From positions 1 to 64,000 of the forward strand of contig NZ_CP090979.1 in the NCBI RefSeq assembly GCF_021513275.1: a DNA stretch of 64,000 nt, in the 5' to 3' direction. Made by a program: the position numbers and the translations under genes. Of the stretch, positions 33,576 through 42,475 are shown piece by piece (position 1 is the stretch's first letter; the number at the start of each line of letters is the position of its first letter). Below the pieces are notes generated by a model. The model saw only the letters and a program-made list of their open reading frames with translations, made no database searches and was not told the origin of the DNA. The stretch is from Paenibacillus hexagrammi (GTDB lineage: Bacteria; Bacillota; Bacilli; Paenibacillales; NBRC-103111).

Positions 33576-33736
33576 TATTCAGTCGCCTCCTTAGCGGATT
33601 TCTTTTTGTCTTCAACCAAAACAAAAGCGGCGTTACTGATCGGTGCCTTCACCGTCACAACGTCGCCTTCTTTTACTTCAATGTTGTGTCCAATCAAGAG
33701 GACTGGAACCTTGCCTACGTACTCATATTTGAACAA
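33575..33736 (-). CDS. Small tail-module protein (53 aa)
   Basis: TTG at 33736 lies eight bases after AAGGAGG; upstream in-frame starts overlap the previous gene. The product MFKYEYVGKVPVLLIGHNIE continues with beta strands and a basic tail (EDKKKSAKEATE). Its stop overlaps the tail tube ATG, so it is translationally coupled. Confidence 0.65.
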   Translation of the reverse strand: MFKYEYVGKVPVLLIGHNIEVKEGDVVTVKAPISNAAFVLVEDKKKSAKEATE

Positions 33737-33749
33737 TATTGACGCCTCC

Positions 33750-34190
33750 TTAGCCCATGATCTCAACCAATACAGTAAAGGTTTTGACCGCTCTTAAAAT
33801 TAATGCTTGCCCTTGACCGGCGATTTGCGGTTCAAACGCATCCGTGTCGATGTACTCATACGCCGACTTTAGAGCTGCACCGTCCAAGTCTTTGTTTGAT
33901 CGTAATGCTTCGTCTATAAGATCGAGCATATCGTCAAATTCCTCTTGGGCCGCCTGCTCATTCGGGTTTGCATCGATGGACTGGATATATAGAGTGACTG
34001 TGTAGGTGATGTGGCGCCTGCTCGGATTTCCTAGCGTGGCTGCCTTCTCGTGAACCTTATCGAATGCAATTACTACGGCAGGGAATACTTGTTGTTGCCG
34101 AGGCATGTTCGTGTAGACGGCTTTAATCCCAGGAACCGTCCCGATGACCGCCTTTACAGCGTTCTTAATGTCTTTACGTGAGCTTGTCAT
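33750..34190 (-). CDS. Tail terminator / completion protein
   Basis: The 146-residue alpha/beta protein (IKNAVKAVIGTVPGIKAVYT, FPAVVIAFDKVHEKAATLGN, TYTVTLYIQSIDANPNEQAA, EEFDDMLDLIDEALRSN) has the size, order and strand pattern of the lambda gpU-like tail terminator that caps the tube. It lies between the HK97-gp10-like gene and tail tube genes. Confidence 0.75.
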   Translation of the reverse strand: MTSSRKDIKNAVKAVIGTVPGIKAVYTNMPRQQQVFPAVVIAFDKVHEKAATLGNPSRRHITYTVTLYIQSIDANPNEQAAQEEFDDMLDLIDEALRSNKDLDGAALKSAYEYIDTDAFEPQIAGQGQALILRAVKTFTVLVEIMG

Positions 34191-34645
34191 CTACCAATCA
34201 CATCCCTAAAGATTCTGCTGGCCGCACTATCGATCAATGGATCTACCTCGCGCAATGCACCTCTAAAGGTTTTTTGCGTGAACTTTCTCGGCTTGATGCC
34301 GGCGATGCTAGACATAAATTTGTTCTCGGCTTTCCAATACATAGCTTTCTTGGTAGCCGGTCTGATCCGCTTTCCGCTCGGACCGTACACACCCGTACCC
34401 TCGTCTATCCACTTACCGTAATCGACCGAGAAGAACGATGCGTCTTTTTCATACCCATCTTTCAGCTCATATCGAACCGAGGATCGGAGATTACCCGTCT
34501 TAACGGGTACTTGTTTTTTCAAATCCGCCTTAATCCAGATCGCCATGTCTACGAGCAAATTTGTTGTCTCGCGCTCCACAATTACGGGAAGCTCTTGGAC
34601 GTTTTTGATAAATCCGAAATCCTCGAAATCAAAATTCAACGGCAT
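34187..34645 (-). CDS. HK97 gp10-like head-tail joining protein
   Basis: The 152-residue protein has the gp10 pattern: helix (VERETTNLLVDMAIWIKADL), KKQVPVKTGNLRSSVRYELK (the conserved TGxLrxS), FSVDYGKWIDEGTG and RPATKKAMYWKAENKF. It overlaps the next gene by four bases (ATGA). Confidence 0.88.
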   Translation of the reverse strand: MPLNFDFEDFGFIKNVQELPVIVERETTNLLVDMAIWIKADLKKQVPVKTGNLRSSVRYELKDGYEKDASFFSVDYGKWIDEGTGVYGPSGKRIRPATKKAMYWKAENKFMSSIAGIKPRKFTQKTFRGALREVDPLIDSAASRIFRDVIGR

Positions 34646-35553
34646 TAGACGATCACTCTCCGATAACCGCTTAGGATTTCTTTAGCCAATTTCACATCGC
34701 GAATGTCGTCATACTTTTGCATCATTGGGTTAGCTGTTCCTTCGATCGTGATGCTGTTCACACCGCGTTCCTTCAAGAAATAGTTAACCATCAAGATACA
34801 CGCCTGCTTGATGTCCGCAGGGATCGCAGACACCCCAACGCCCGAAGCGTGGTCAGACGTTAGCGGCTGTGTCAGAGTGACAACATTGCCTACTGGCGTA
34901 GTGGCTGCCTTGATTCGCTCTTGATGACCGCCGTCATAAATGGTCAGCTCGGTTCCAACCTTAATACCAGTCGGATCTACGACGGTGATCTCGGAAGTGC
35001 CGGCGAACGCATCGGAAGCCAAGAGAGTGTGAGCATAGCCTTTAACATATGTGTATTGAATCGTAACCTTAACGTCTTGAAGATTAGCAGCGTCAGTAGG
35101 GGAGACATACGGAACATAAGTCTGTCCACTCACTGGATATGAACCGATTGGATAACCAAACATCGGCGTACCGAAAGGGGAGATAAGCAACGGGGTCTCG
35201 AAGTACCTCTCAAATTGCTCAACATTTGCTGTATCTACGATGTTCCAAGGCTGTGTAGGGTAGTTGCGGTATTTGATGCTTTTCAGCTCATTGATAGGAA
35301 AGTTGTTCGGGCGTACTCTCAAGTAGCCGTCACGAGTAATGAAAGTCGATCGTGTTTCCGTGACTTCCGAAGCCCAAAATCCGTCAGGAGCGGTGCAGTA
35401 GCTATCGACCCAAGCCGAAGCCCGTTCAATAACGTTTGCCAGTTCCGAATCCTGTGCGGTCGCATCGCTGATCCCCGAAAAGTAATCGAGATTTGATACG
35501 TTGATTGCGCTCGGGACGCGCTTGTACTCATCGACAGTTAGGTATGGTTTCAT
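34645..35553 (-). CDS. Head-tail adaptor protein
   Basis: The 302-residue protein begins MKPYLTVDEYKRVPSAINVS, like gp6-type connectors that start with a helical capsid-vertex domain (SELANVIERASAWVDSYCTA). It also holds a beta insertion around residues 190-250 (GTSEITVVDPTGIKVGTELT, HQERIKAATTPVGNVV) like fibre-type stop/attachment domains. The last section (IKQACILMVNYFLKERGVNS) is helical. It joins portal to tail. Confidence 0.75.
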   Translation of the reverse strand: MKPYLTVDEYKRVPSAINVSNLDYFSGISDATAQDSELANVIERASAWVDSYCTAPDGFWASEVTETRSTFITRDGYLRVRPNNFPINELKSIKYRNYPTQPWNIVDTANVEQFERYFETPLLISPFGTPMFGYPIGSYPVSGQTYVPYVSPTDAANLQDVKVTIQYTYVKGYAHTLLASDAFAGTSEITVVDPTGIKVGTELTIYDGGHQERIKAATTPVGNVVTLTQPLTSDHASGVGVSAIPADIKQACILMVNYFLKERGVNSITIEGTANPMMQKYDDIRDVKLAKEILSGYRRVIV

Positions 35554-36008
35554 AATGCACCCCCATTGTATGTTTTGTATGGGGCTAACAAGTCCGCGAT
35601 CTCTGGCGTAATCAGTGACGCCGAAGAAAATGCGTTCTTCGTACCGTTAGCTTGGATCTGGCGCACAAGCAGATCGAGCGCGGTTTGCACCGGCTGTGGA
35701 ATTTCGGCATGGCCGTATGTGTAAGTCACATCAGCTTCCGAGTAATGTGTTCCGAGATAGTCACCATAAACGACGATTTGGTTGCCCTCATATGGGATTT
35801 CGCTGGGATCAATCTCGACCCAACCGCTCGAACCGAACACATCGGAGTAAACCCACGAATTAGATCGAGCCTTTATTGCTACAATCTCAACGATCTCATG
35901 TGTCAGCCGGCCCATATTATGTTGTAAGGTAGTCCGTTCGTTTACCTGAGACTTTCGGAAAGATTGTCCGCAATAATTTTCGATAATTCTGAGCGCTCTT
36001 GTCTCCAT
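35550..36008 (-). CDS. Head-tail connector-like protein
   Basis: The 152-residue protein (TRALRIIENYCGQSFRKSQV, GYDYLG-type strands WVEIDPSEIPYEGNQIVVYG, then IPQPVQTALDLLVRQIQANG) has the helix-strand-helix plan of gp6/gp15-type connectors and overlaps the preceding adaptor by four bases. It lies between capsid and adaptor genes. Confidence 0.7.
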   Translation of the reverse strand: METRALRIIENYCGQSFRKSQVNERTTLQHNMGRLTHEIVEIVAIKARSNSWVYSDVFGSSGWVEIDPSEIPYEGNQIVVYGDYLGTHYSEADVTYTYGHAEIPQPVQTALDLLVRQIQANGTKNAFSSASLITPEIADLLAPYKTYNGGAL

Positions 36009-36024
36009 GTGCCAACCTCACCAA

Positions 36025-36225
36025 TTATTTAATGTAGCCAAGCTCTTTCAATTCTTTGGCAATATCGGAATCAATTTTTGCTACTCCGTCAAGAAATTCA
36101 ACGTACCTGTCAGCAAGGAAAATTCCGTGTGTGCCGGGTTTCTTATCGACCAGCTCAACGTCTACGACGCCAACAACCGCATCGATAACTTTCTCGACAG
36201 CCTTTTTTACTTTCTCAGCAGCCAT
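36025..36225 (-). CDS. Small head-module protein
   Basis: GGAGGTAACT precedes ATG. The 66-residue protein has a basic helical N-terminus (MAAEKVKKAVEKVIDAVVGV) followed by KPGTHGIFLADRYVEFLDGV and a short helix. The C-terminal pattern resembles small capsid-associated or Rho-N-like domains placed between capsid and connector genes. Confidence 0.65.
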   Translation of the reverse strand: MAAEKVKKAVEKVIDAVVGVVDVELVDKKPGTHGIFLADRYVEFLDGVAKIDSDIAKELKELGYIK

Positions 36226-36285
36226 AGTTACCTCCGAATAAATAGAGAGGCGCCGAAGCGCCCCTCATTATTGGTCAACCGTTGA

Positions 36286-37332
36286 TTATCGAGTAACGTA
36301 ACCGAAAACGTGCGCCTTAGCAGCGTGTTTCACGATTGCGCCAGTGGAGAATTTAACAACTTCGTATTTGTCAGCCAAGTCAGCGGACAAACCAAGTTTG
36401 AACATTTGAGCGTCAGGGGAACCGATGTAAGCGGACTCTACATGCTCCATGCTCATGATAGCGAATGGGTAGTCAGTGTCAGTACCGTTTACTTGAGTCA
36501 ACATTGTGAAGTCGGGAACCAGTGGCAGTTTACCTGCTACAGTGTTGATCGCACGAACAGTCACACCAGGAACAACCTCAACCTCACCGGCATCTACCAT
36601 TTTCATAGTTTGGGATGCGTTTTTGATTTCCTTCTCGATGAAGTCAACCAACATTGGGTTAAGGAAGATGTGTGTAGGCTTAACAGCTACGTTAGGATCA
36701 GCCATCATTTGAGCGACTTTTGTACGGATCGCGTCTACGATGTCAGCGCCTTTAGCAATTGCCAGCGTGTTTGTAACTTGGTTCTTGATGCCCGCGAACT
36801 CGATGGAAGCACCATCAGTCAGGGACGTAGCTGCACCGTTCCACAGCGCGAAGTCTTCCGCACGATACAAGCCAGTTACCAAGTCTTTCAGATCCTTCGC
36901 TACCAATTGAGGGAAGATCGAAGTCTGGCCGGCAGTTTGCTGATCGAAGATACCGAACTGGATTGCGCCAGTCATTGCTCGAACGAATGCCGCTTTCTCA
37001 ACGCGAAGTCCAGCGCCGTTGTTAGCGGAAGTGAAAGTCAGGTTGCGAGGATCAGAGAAACCTTGTCCGTTTGGACCCGACTCTTGCTCGAAGTAACGGT
37101 GAGGATGACCAACGGCAGGGCTGGAAGACAGCAATTGACCGAGAACACCGCGACCTTTTTGGATGTCGCTGATTTCTTTCTCGAATTGAGGAGTCAGCAA
37201 GATACCCATGTTGTTGTAATCTGCCGCACCAGCTGCTTGCAGATCAGTGATTTCTTTGATTGTCTTAGCGGCACGAAGATTAACGCTTTGCGGATCTACG
37301 AAGCCCATGTTAAAAGATTTTGCAGTAGACAT
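36286..37332 (-). CDS. Major capsid protein
   Basis: The 348-residue protein follows AAAGGAGGACATTATAA-ATG. It has an HK97-fold profile: N-arm (AKTIKEITDLQAAGAADYNN), a P-domain region with EQESGPNGQG, KAAFVRAMTGAIQFGIFDQQ, the long DAIRTKVAQMMADPNVAVKP helix, THIFLNPMLVDFIEKEIKNA, and a C-terminal GAIVKHAAKAHVFGYV. The length suits an HK97-type coat that needs the preceding protease/scaffold. Confidence 0.9.
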   Translation of the reverse strand: MSTAKSFNMGFVDPQSVNLRAAKTIKEITDLQAAGAADYNNMGILLTPQFEKEISDIQKGRGVLGQLLSSSPAVGHPHRYFEQESGPNGQGFSDPRNLTFTSANNGAGLRVEKAAFVRAMTGAIQFGIFDQQTAGQTSIFPQLVAKDLKDLVTGLYRAEDFALWNGAATSLTDGASIEFAGIKNQVTNTLAIAKGADIVDAIRTKVAQMMADPNVAVKPTHIFLNPMLVDFIEKEIKNASQTMKMVDAGEVEVVPGVTVRAINTVAGKLPLVPDFTMLTQVNGTDTDYPFAIMSMEHVESAYIGSPDAQMFKLGLSADLADKYEVVKFSTGAIVKHAAKAHVFGYVTR

Positions 37333-37384
37333 TTATAATGTCCTCCTTTGGATGTGTGTTTTTGGGTTTTTGGACAATAAAAAA

Positions 37385-37407
37385 AGACCTCACGAGTTGT
37401 GAAGTCT
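37385..37407 (-). terminator. Terminator between scaffold and capsid genes
   Basis: On the minus strand AGACTTCAC and GTGAGGTCT pair (one G-U) around a five-base loop and are followed by T7. Read-through must feed the capsid gene unless it has its own promoter. Confidence 0.75.
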
Positions 37408-37763
37408 TACTTGGTTCCGAAAATAGCGGATAGCTTTTGAGCCATGGAATCAACCGTACTCAAATTTGCTTTATCGATGGATGCGAAAACGTCTGTGCTA
37501 CCTTCATTGCTCTGGAACTTGGAAACCAGAGTTTGAGTGGATCGGCGTTGTGGCTCTTGACCTGCGGAAACTTCCGTTTCTTCTTCGGCAGTTTCTTCGG
37601 CAGAAGCCTTAGCCGCTTTCAGATCAGCCACATCCTCAGACAGCTTAGTTACCAGTAGCGTTAGTTGATCGATGGAGGCCTTCAAATCGTCTTTCTCATC
37701 GGCCTTCTTTTTTGTCTTCTGGCTTTTCGTCTTCCTCAGTTGTTTCTTCCTCGGTTTCCTCAT
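37407..37763 (-). CDS. Scaffold-like C-terminal part of the protease gene
   Basis: This frame encodes KADEKDDLKASIDQLTLLVT, a coiled coil (KLSEDVADLKAAKASAEETA), and a tail ending SMAQKLSAIFGTK, like a capsid scaffold. It lacks its own ribosome site (its ATG lies in the acidic-repeat region of the other frame) and joins the protease frame if the A-run at 37708-37713 had five rather than six A: EDKKKADEKDD. I take it as the C-terminus of a protease-scaffold fusion. Confidence 0.65.
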   Translation of the reverse strand: MRKPRKKQLRKTKSQKTKKKADEKDDLKASIDQLTLLVTKLSEDVADLKAAKASAEETAEEETEVSAGQEPQRRSTQTLVSKFQSNEGSTDVFASIDKANLSTVDSMAQKLSAIFGTK

Positions 37764-38490
37764 CAGTTTTCTTGTCGGCAGGCTTTTCTTCGTCAGCTGC
37801 AGCTTGAACTTCTTCCGCGGACTCCTCGGATTTTTGATCGACGTTCTCGGCGTTTTCAGTTGCTTCGGCCTCTAACGTTTCTTCAATTACTTCCTTGTTT
37901 GTCTCGTCTTTCAACTCGTTCACCTCACCTTCGCTTGTGTCTTTTTCGCTTGTGTCTTTTTTCGCCGCTAGGGAAGTCGATTCGTATGCGGCTGAATCCT
38001 TGTACAAGATCGCTGCTCCCGTAAACACTAGCGACTGAGCAACGGCTACTGTCTCGCCGTGGTAGATGCCCATACCCAACTTGGTCCTAGCGGTTTCGTA
38101 GCTGAAACCCAGCAGAGATTGGGACGCTTTGATTACTCGTGCTTCATCGGGAAATGACTTGGCGAAAATATGACCGCTGATATAAACTGGAACGCCCTTG
38201 TCCGTTTCTTCACCGAGGAAAGATTCTTCGATGATTCCTACAATTGCGTCCGTATCGTGTGCATCCAATGAAGCAGCCAAGTTCACCGGCATCCCCTTGA
38301 GACTGTCTAAAGCCGACTGACCAACGTCAACAGGAATCATGACTTTGAGTCCTCCCGAACCACCAGGCGGATTGTCGGATGGTACGCCGAGATACGTCAG
38401 CACACCTTTGAACGGCATCTTATTCGGATTATCGAGTGATCCTAGCGTCAAGAGATTGCCACCTGCGGCTTGCAAATTTAACTCGTCCAT
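37696..38490 (-). CDS. Prohead protease, N-terminal part of a protease-scaffold fusion
   Basis: ATG at 38490 follows AAGGAGGTG. The 264-codon frame has a protease-like domain (MPFKGVLTYLGVPSDNPPGG, MPVNLAASLDAHDTDAIVGI with the catalytic-His-like segment, VYISGHIFAKSFPDEARVIK, ASQSLLGFSYET) and then a 90-residue Glu/Thr/Lys repeat linker (DEETEEETTEEDEKPEDKK). It ends a few codons after the A6 run, while the next frame continues as scaffold. It processes capsid protein during head maturation. Confidence 0.75.
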   Translation of the reverse strand: MDELNLQAAGGNLLTLGSLDNPNKMPFKGVLTYLGVPSDNPPGGSGGLKVMIPVDVGQSALDSLKGMPVNLAASLDAHDTDAIVGIIEESFLGEETDKGVPVYISGHIFAKSFPDEARVIKASQSLLGFSYETARTKLGMGIYHGETVAVAQSLVFTGAAILYKDSAAYESTSLAAKKDTSEKDTSEGEVNELKDETNKEVIEETLEAEATENAENVDQKSEESAEEVQAAADEEKPADKKTDEETEEETTEEDEKPEDKKEGR

Positions 38491-38515
38491 ATTTGCTCAC
38501 CTCCTTTGCGTGGTA

Positions 38516-39964
38516 TCAATCCGCTTTCAATGGATTTGAAGTTTTATTTGTTGCTTTCTCATCCCGAGTTTCTAACTTCGGAGTGTTGTGTCCGGGATTC
38601 TTTCCGTCTTCGGGAGCCGATTCTTCGCCCTCGCCTTTTTGCGGTTGCAAGCCGGTTGTTGGCGTCATACCGTCCTCTGACATGTCTTTCAAGACGCCCG
38701 ATGGCGTTCCCATGCCTTGATTCATCACGCCGTAAATAGCGCGGTACTCAGCAACGGTGTACTGACCTTTCTTCTCAGGGAGTGGAGGTAATCCCAACTC
38801 AGCCCGAGTCTCATCAATCGTTAGTACATCTTGCGTGATGTAGATTTGGTGGATGGCGGCCAGAGACTTACGGTCTTTGTAGTTCGCTGTCCAACGGAAA
38901 ACGAATTTCAGATCCTTGATGCCGAGCGCTTCAATAACACCGCGATTGATGGCCGCGGCGATGGAGTGGGCGAGAGGGCGAATAGCGCCTTCATCCGTTG
39001 AATCATCCAGAATATCACCCGTAGCCCGAGACGCCAGAACAGCGCCGAACTTTTGCGAGTCCAGACCGAACGCATTTGCTACTTGGTTAATGAGGAAGCC
39101 TTGCCATTTAAGGAACAATCCCTCGTCGTTAGTAGCTCCCAGCTCAATCGACTTGGCACCTTTGGAACCGCCGATGATCGGAGTGTGACCGCGACCCTCA
39201 ACCTCGGATCTCCACCACATGCGGATCTCCTCAAGCTGTGCAGGATCGATGTCCTCGCCTAGATCAACTAGCTTACGCGCCGTTGCGTTGCCCGCGGATC
39301 TACCGGCGTAGGCTTGGGCACTCAATAGGTAGTCAATCGTTTGGGCCGCAACCTCAAGCGGACTCAAGCCCCACGGCGTATTAGTCCGAGGATTGTTTCG
39401 TACATAGATGAGCTGATCATCGCGGAAGTTGATCATCTGACCGTATCCGTCAACTTGAGCGAATCTTGGCTTGGATGGCGTTCCATCCCAATCCGAGTAC
39501 ATTTGTAAACTGGCGCTATCAAACGGGTATAGCACCAATGGGCGCTCTTTGTTTGCGGACCAGTCTCGCTTCTCAATCGAGGAGTAACCGATAACCAACA
39601 TGTCCTCGGCGATCTGCTCAATGAACGTTCGCCATGACTCTTGCGAGTTTGGCGTTTCCAGAATCGCTTTGACACGAGCAGCGTCTTTCTTCTGGCGACT
39701 GTTCAGCTCTTTACCGTCTTTGGTAAGAACGTCCCATTCGAGCATCGATACCTGGTTCTTGATGTAGTCGATGGCACGACGGGGAATAGGGCTTTCTGAG
39801 AACACACGGAGCTTGGCATGATTCATCGTCAGTTTTGGTTGAGGACGAACATTGCCTCCCGATACGAACGGAAAATAAAAAGGCGTAAGTTCCGCTCTTG
39901 GCTGCGGACTCTTACCCCCACGAAATGCCGACACTAGATTTGTCCAGTAGCCGATTTGACTCAC
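38516..39964 (-). CDS. Portal protein
   Basis: The 482-residue protein has HK97-type portal landmarks: SPIPRRAIDYIKNQVSMLEW, WRTFIEQIAEDMLVIGYSSI, LYPFDSASLQMYSDWDGTPS, QLIYVRNNPRTNTPWGLSPL, QGFLINQVANAFGLDSQKFG, then LTIDETRAELGLPPLPEKKG and an acidic disordered tail. The start is GTG with GGAG eight bases upstream. It sits at the capsid vertex and conducts DNA. Confidence 0.92.
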   Translation of the reverse strand: MSQIGYWTNLVSAFRGGKSPQPRAELTPFYFPFVSGGNVRPQPKLTMNHAKLRVFSESPIPRRAIDYIKNQVSMLEWDVLTKDGKELNSRQKKDAARVKAILETPNSQESWRTFIEQIAEDMLVIGYSSIEKRDWSANKERPLVLYPFDSASLQMYSDWDGTPSKPRFAQVDGYGQMINFRDDQLIYVRNNPRTNTPWGLSPLEVAAQTIDYLLSAQAYAGRSAGNATARKLVDLGEDIDPAQLEEIRMWWRSEVEGRGHTPIIGGSKGAKSIELGATNDEGLFLKWQGFLINQVANAFGLDSQKFGAVLASRATGDILDDSTDEGAIRPLAHSIAAAINRGVIEALGIKDLKFVFRWTANYKDRKSLAAIHQIYITQDVLTIDETRAELGLPPLPEKKGQYTVAEYRAIYGVMNQGMGTPSGVLKDMSEDGMTPTTGLQPQKGEGEESAPEDGKNPGHNTPKLETRDEKATNKTSNPLKAD

Positions 39965-39975
39965 CTCACTTTCTC

Positions 39976-41646
39976 CTAGATGGTTCCGAACGCCAACCGC
40001 TTACGGTTCTGGCGAACTAGCGACATCGCCAACTCTAGGGCGTCGGCGCGGTCATCGTTCCGTGGCAATCCGCCATCGACCGAAACATTCTCAAGCTCAT
40101 CGACCAACTCTCGATGGCTTTTCTGAAAACGAATAAAACCGTTGGAAACCAACGGCTCAAGGGATGCGATACGCAACCATTTATCTGAATTTGGTCGAAC
40201 TTCACGGATCGGCAAATAAGCGCCCTCCATCGCGGCGCGCTTTGCTAAGTCTGTCATAAATAAATGTTGGAACTGAATCGTCTCGACCGCGAAGCCGCGG
40301 TACTTGAACCGATCAGTCTTAGCAATAATGTCCTCAATGATTTTGTCCGGAGATCGGCGCTTTGCATCGACATCCAGAACGTAGTTAATGCCGGTCCGCT
40401 TGTGGCGCCCAATAGTGATGATCGCGCTCAAGTCAGAGCGACCGTTCTTGCCTAGGGATGGATCGACTGATCCGTAAATCTCAAGATCATTCATGTTGAT
40501 CTCAGCGAGATCGTAGTACGTGAAGGAGCCGAACAGCACCGTCGAGTCATCGCGTGGATCTCCGATATACTCGGTCAGGAACGACTTACGGTTCGCTTGG
40601 CGAATGACCATCAGATCATACAAGCTCATCCGATCGGGCCATAGAACAATTGCGCCTTCGTCCATTTCCTTGCGGTTGGCATCGTAAAACTCACGAGCCA
40701 GTTTGCCGGCTTTTTGAGCTGCTTCATCCTCGGATTCCACATCGTCGAAGTCGCGCTTGTTTAGTAGCTCACCCCACTGATCCCACTGATCCATGTTCGT
40801 CGGCCACTCAACAATCGCCGAGAAGCGTTTGGACTTAAACCGTGTGTCATTTTTCATGACCCGGTTTAGTACGGAATCGACATGCAGGATCGTACCAACC
40901 CAAACGATCTTAGTACCGCCTGGTGACGGGCTACCTAGCGGAACGACCGTCGAGTTAAACCATTCATGGATCTTATCTCGGTAGTCGGGACTCAAAACGT
41001 CGGGATCTTTCTCGATGTCATCGCAAAACACCCAAGGTCGCGATCCCAGGTGATTGAGTCCACGAAGCGCATCGCCAGAACCGGCAGCTTGAATCTTAAC
41101 GCCATTGCCCGTGATAATCTCCATCATCGACCACGAGGATTTGTTGTACAGATCCCCGAAGTCACGCCGAAGCTCGTCGTTGTTCATAAGCTCGTATTTG
41201 ATGATCGCTAGTAACTGCTTCGAACCTTCCTGTCTGTTACCGATGATCACGAAGTAATCATGGATCTTGTACACGGCTGAGTAGATGATACTCACGACCG
41301 TACCGATCATTGACTTGGCATGGGAACGGGGAGCCACGGCCGCAATAAAAGAATTGCGATCCTTGGCGTTCAGCTCATCGCAAATGAGTCCTGCCATGTC
41401 GTAGTGAAAATCAGGGGAAGGAGTCTCGGGCTTCATGATCCGCCCGTTATTGAAATAGCGCTTCGCAAAGCGCATGATGTCGTACCGACACGCCTCGATC
41501 TCACGGAGCCGATCTAGCTCACGAAGGACAGCTACGTATTTCGGAGCCTCCTTGGAGTCCAGTCGTCCAGAGTCGTGTAGTTGACTGTAGATGTCGGCTT
41601 GCTGAGTGAGGATGTCGATTCGCTCCCGACGTTCATTGTCGGTCAT
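39976..41646 (-). CDS. terL: Terminase large subunit
   Basis: The 556-residue packaging motor has Walker A APRSHAKSM, Walker B WVFCDDIEKD, and the C-terminal RNase H-like nuclease with YGSVDPSLGKNGRSDLSAII (first Asp), YVLDVDAKRRSPDKI, and DDRADALELAMSL (final Asp pair) near the end. GAGGTG precedes ATG. It is separated from the small subunit gene by a rightward islet of small genes, an unusual arrangement. Confidence 0.95.
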   Translation of the reverse strand: MTDNERRERIDILTQQADIYSQLHDSGRLDSKEAPKYVAVLRELDRLREIEACRYDIMRFAKRYFNNGRIMKPETPSPDFHYDMAGLICDELNAKDRNSFIAAVAPRSHAKSMIGTVVSIIYSAVYKIHDYFVIIGNRQEGSKQLLAIIKYELMNNDELRRDFGDLYNKSSWSMMEIITGNGVKIQAAGSGDALRGLNHLGSRPWVFCDDIEKDPDVLSPDYRDKIHEWFNSTVVPLGSPSPGGTKIVWVGTILHVDSVLNRVMKNDTRFKSKRFSAIVEWPTNMDQWDQWGELLNKRDFDDVESEDEAAQKAGKLAREFYDANRKEMDEGAIVLWPDRMSLYDLMVIRQANRKSFLTEYIGDPRDDSTVLFGSFTYYDLAEINMNDLEIYGSVDPSLGKNGRSDLSAIITIGRHKRTGINYVLDVDAKRRSPDKIIEDIIAKTDRFKYRGFAVETIQFQHLFMTDLAKRAAMEGAYLPIREVRPNSDKWLRIASLEPLVSNGFIRFQKSHRELVDELENVSVDGGLPRNDDRADALELAMSLVRQNRKRLAFGTI

Positions 41647-41671
41647 ATCGAATCACCTCAAGAAACAAAAT

Positions 41672-41692
41672 AAGGTGTGCCGAAGCACACCC
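41672..41692 (-). terminator. Terminator/attenuator before terL
   Basis: On the minus strand GGTGTGC-TTCG-GCACACC is a perfect stem with a UUCG loop followed by TTATTTTG. It lies upstream of terL, so it separates terL transcription from the terS unit. Confidence 0.7.
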
Positions 41693-41788
41693 TAGCGCTA
41701 TTGCGTTATTCGGTTTTCCTCACTATATAGCGGACTTGGGGCTGTTTTTTTAACCTTTGGACAAAGAAATTCGTCATTTTTTATGTAT

Positions 41789-41808
41789 GAAATGTCATTC
41801 GACATTTC
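41789..41808. repeat. Perfect inverted repeat, operator or attenuator
   Basis: GAAATGTC-ATTC-GACATTTC, 8-bp arms, about 60 bases before the first gene of the rightward islet. An operator is likely; an RNA hairpin in its leader is possible. Confidence 0.5.
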
Positions 41809-41865
41809 TTCTGATTGATAGGCCGGCCGGTTGGCGATAATATGGAAGATGGAGGTGTACGCAAA

Positions 41866-42021
41866 GTGGCGAACAGTAAAGATTTTGAAGTTGTGAACCT
41901 AAATGGTAACGAGGATGCGCTTCGTCGTATCCGTCAACTAGAGGCTGAATTAGCCGCAGAATTGGACATGCCTATCGCTTTGATTGCGTATGCTAACGAC
42001 ACTGAAACGGCAAAGCGCTAG
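41866..42021 (+). CDS. Small protein (51 aa), first gene of rightward islet
   Basis: GTG at 41866 lies eight bases after GGAGGTG. The product MANSKDFEVVNLNGNEDALR continues as a helix (RIRQLEAELAAELDMPIALI) with a short tail. It resembles the small SspB/YvrJ-like stress or moron genes only in size; no family is claimed. It sits between terL and terS on the opposite strand. Confidence 0.6.
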   Translation: MANSKDFEVVNLNGNEDALRRIRQLEAELAAELDMPIALIAYANDTETAKR

Positions 42022-42046
42022 AGTCGCATAGCGTGGGGAGAGGCTT

Positions 42047-42208
42047 ATGAGTCTACCAGTAGGCAATAGCGTGAGGACGCCGGCGCAAGTAGCTGTGGCG
42101 GTTCGTAGGCGCCTGAGAGAATCGGAGACGTTGACTATCGAATCGATCACGGCTGCAGTAATTGAGGAGCTGCGTGAGGAATACATACTCGTAGTAAAAT
42201 CCAGGTGA
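42047..42208 (+). CDS. Small helical protein (53 aa), possibly RHH-like
   Basis: GGGGAGAGG precedes ATG. The sequence SVRTPAQVAVAVRRRLRESE, then TIESITAAVIEELREEYI, is strand-poor, arginine-rich and could be a short DNA-binding helix pair. It is followed closely by a strong terminator. Confidence 0.55.
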   Translation: MSLPVGNSVRTPAQVAVAVRRRLRESETLTIESITAAVIEELREEYILVVKSR

Positions 42209-42225
42209 CGGCCGCGGCCGCGCCG

Positions 42226-42252
42226 AACCCCACTTTGGGGTTTTCTTTTTTA
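42226..42252 (+). terminator. Terminator
   Basis: AACCCC-ACTTT-GGGGTT followed by TTCTTTTTT. Confidence 0.75.
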
Positions 42253-42475
42253 TGTAAAATCTATCGAAGTGGTGGCCCCCTGTATTATTTCGTATATTTA
42301 AGATAATATATTATTAATTATGGTTTTAGTTACTCGTGGATCTTGTTAGTACGTCACCTTGGGCATCCCGTAGTATGCCATACACAGGAATACGGCAGCG
42401 TCAAAATGGCATGTGTATTTCCGCCGAACGCCAAATTTGGCATACGGCGAATTAATTAGTGGGGGTTCGCACATC

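Noticed and set aside
36310-37338. 342-codon rightward frame opposite the capsid gene
   Set aside because: No ribosome site and its composition mirrors the capsid codons; an antisense shadow.
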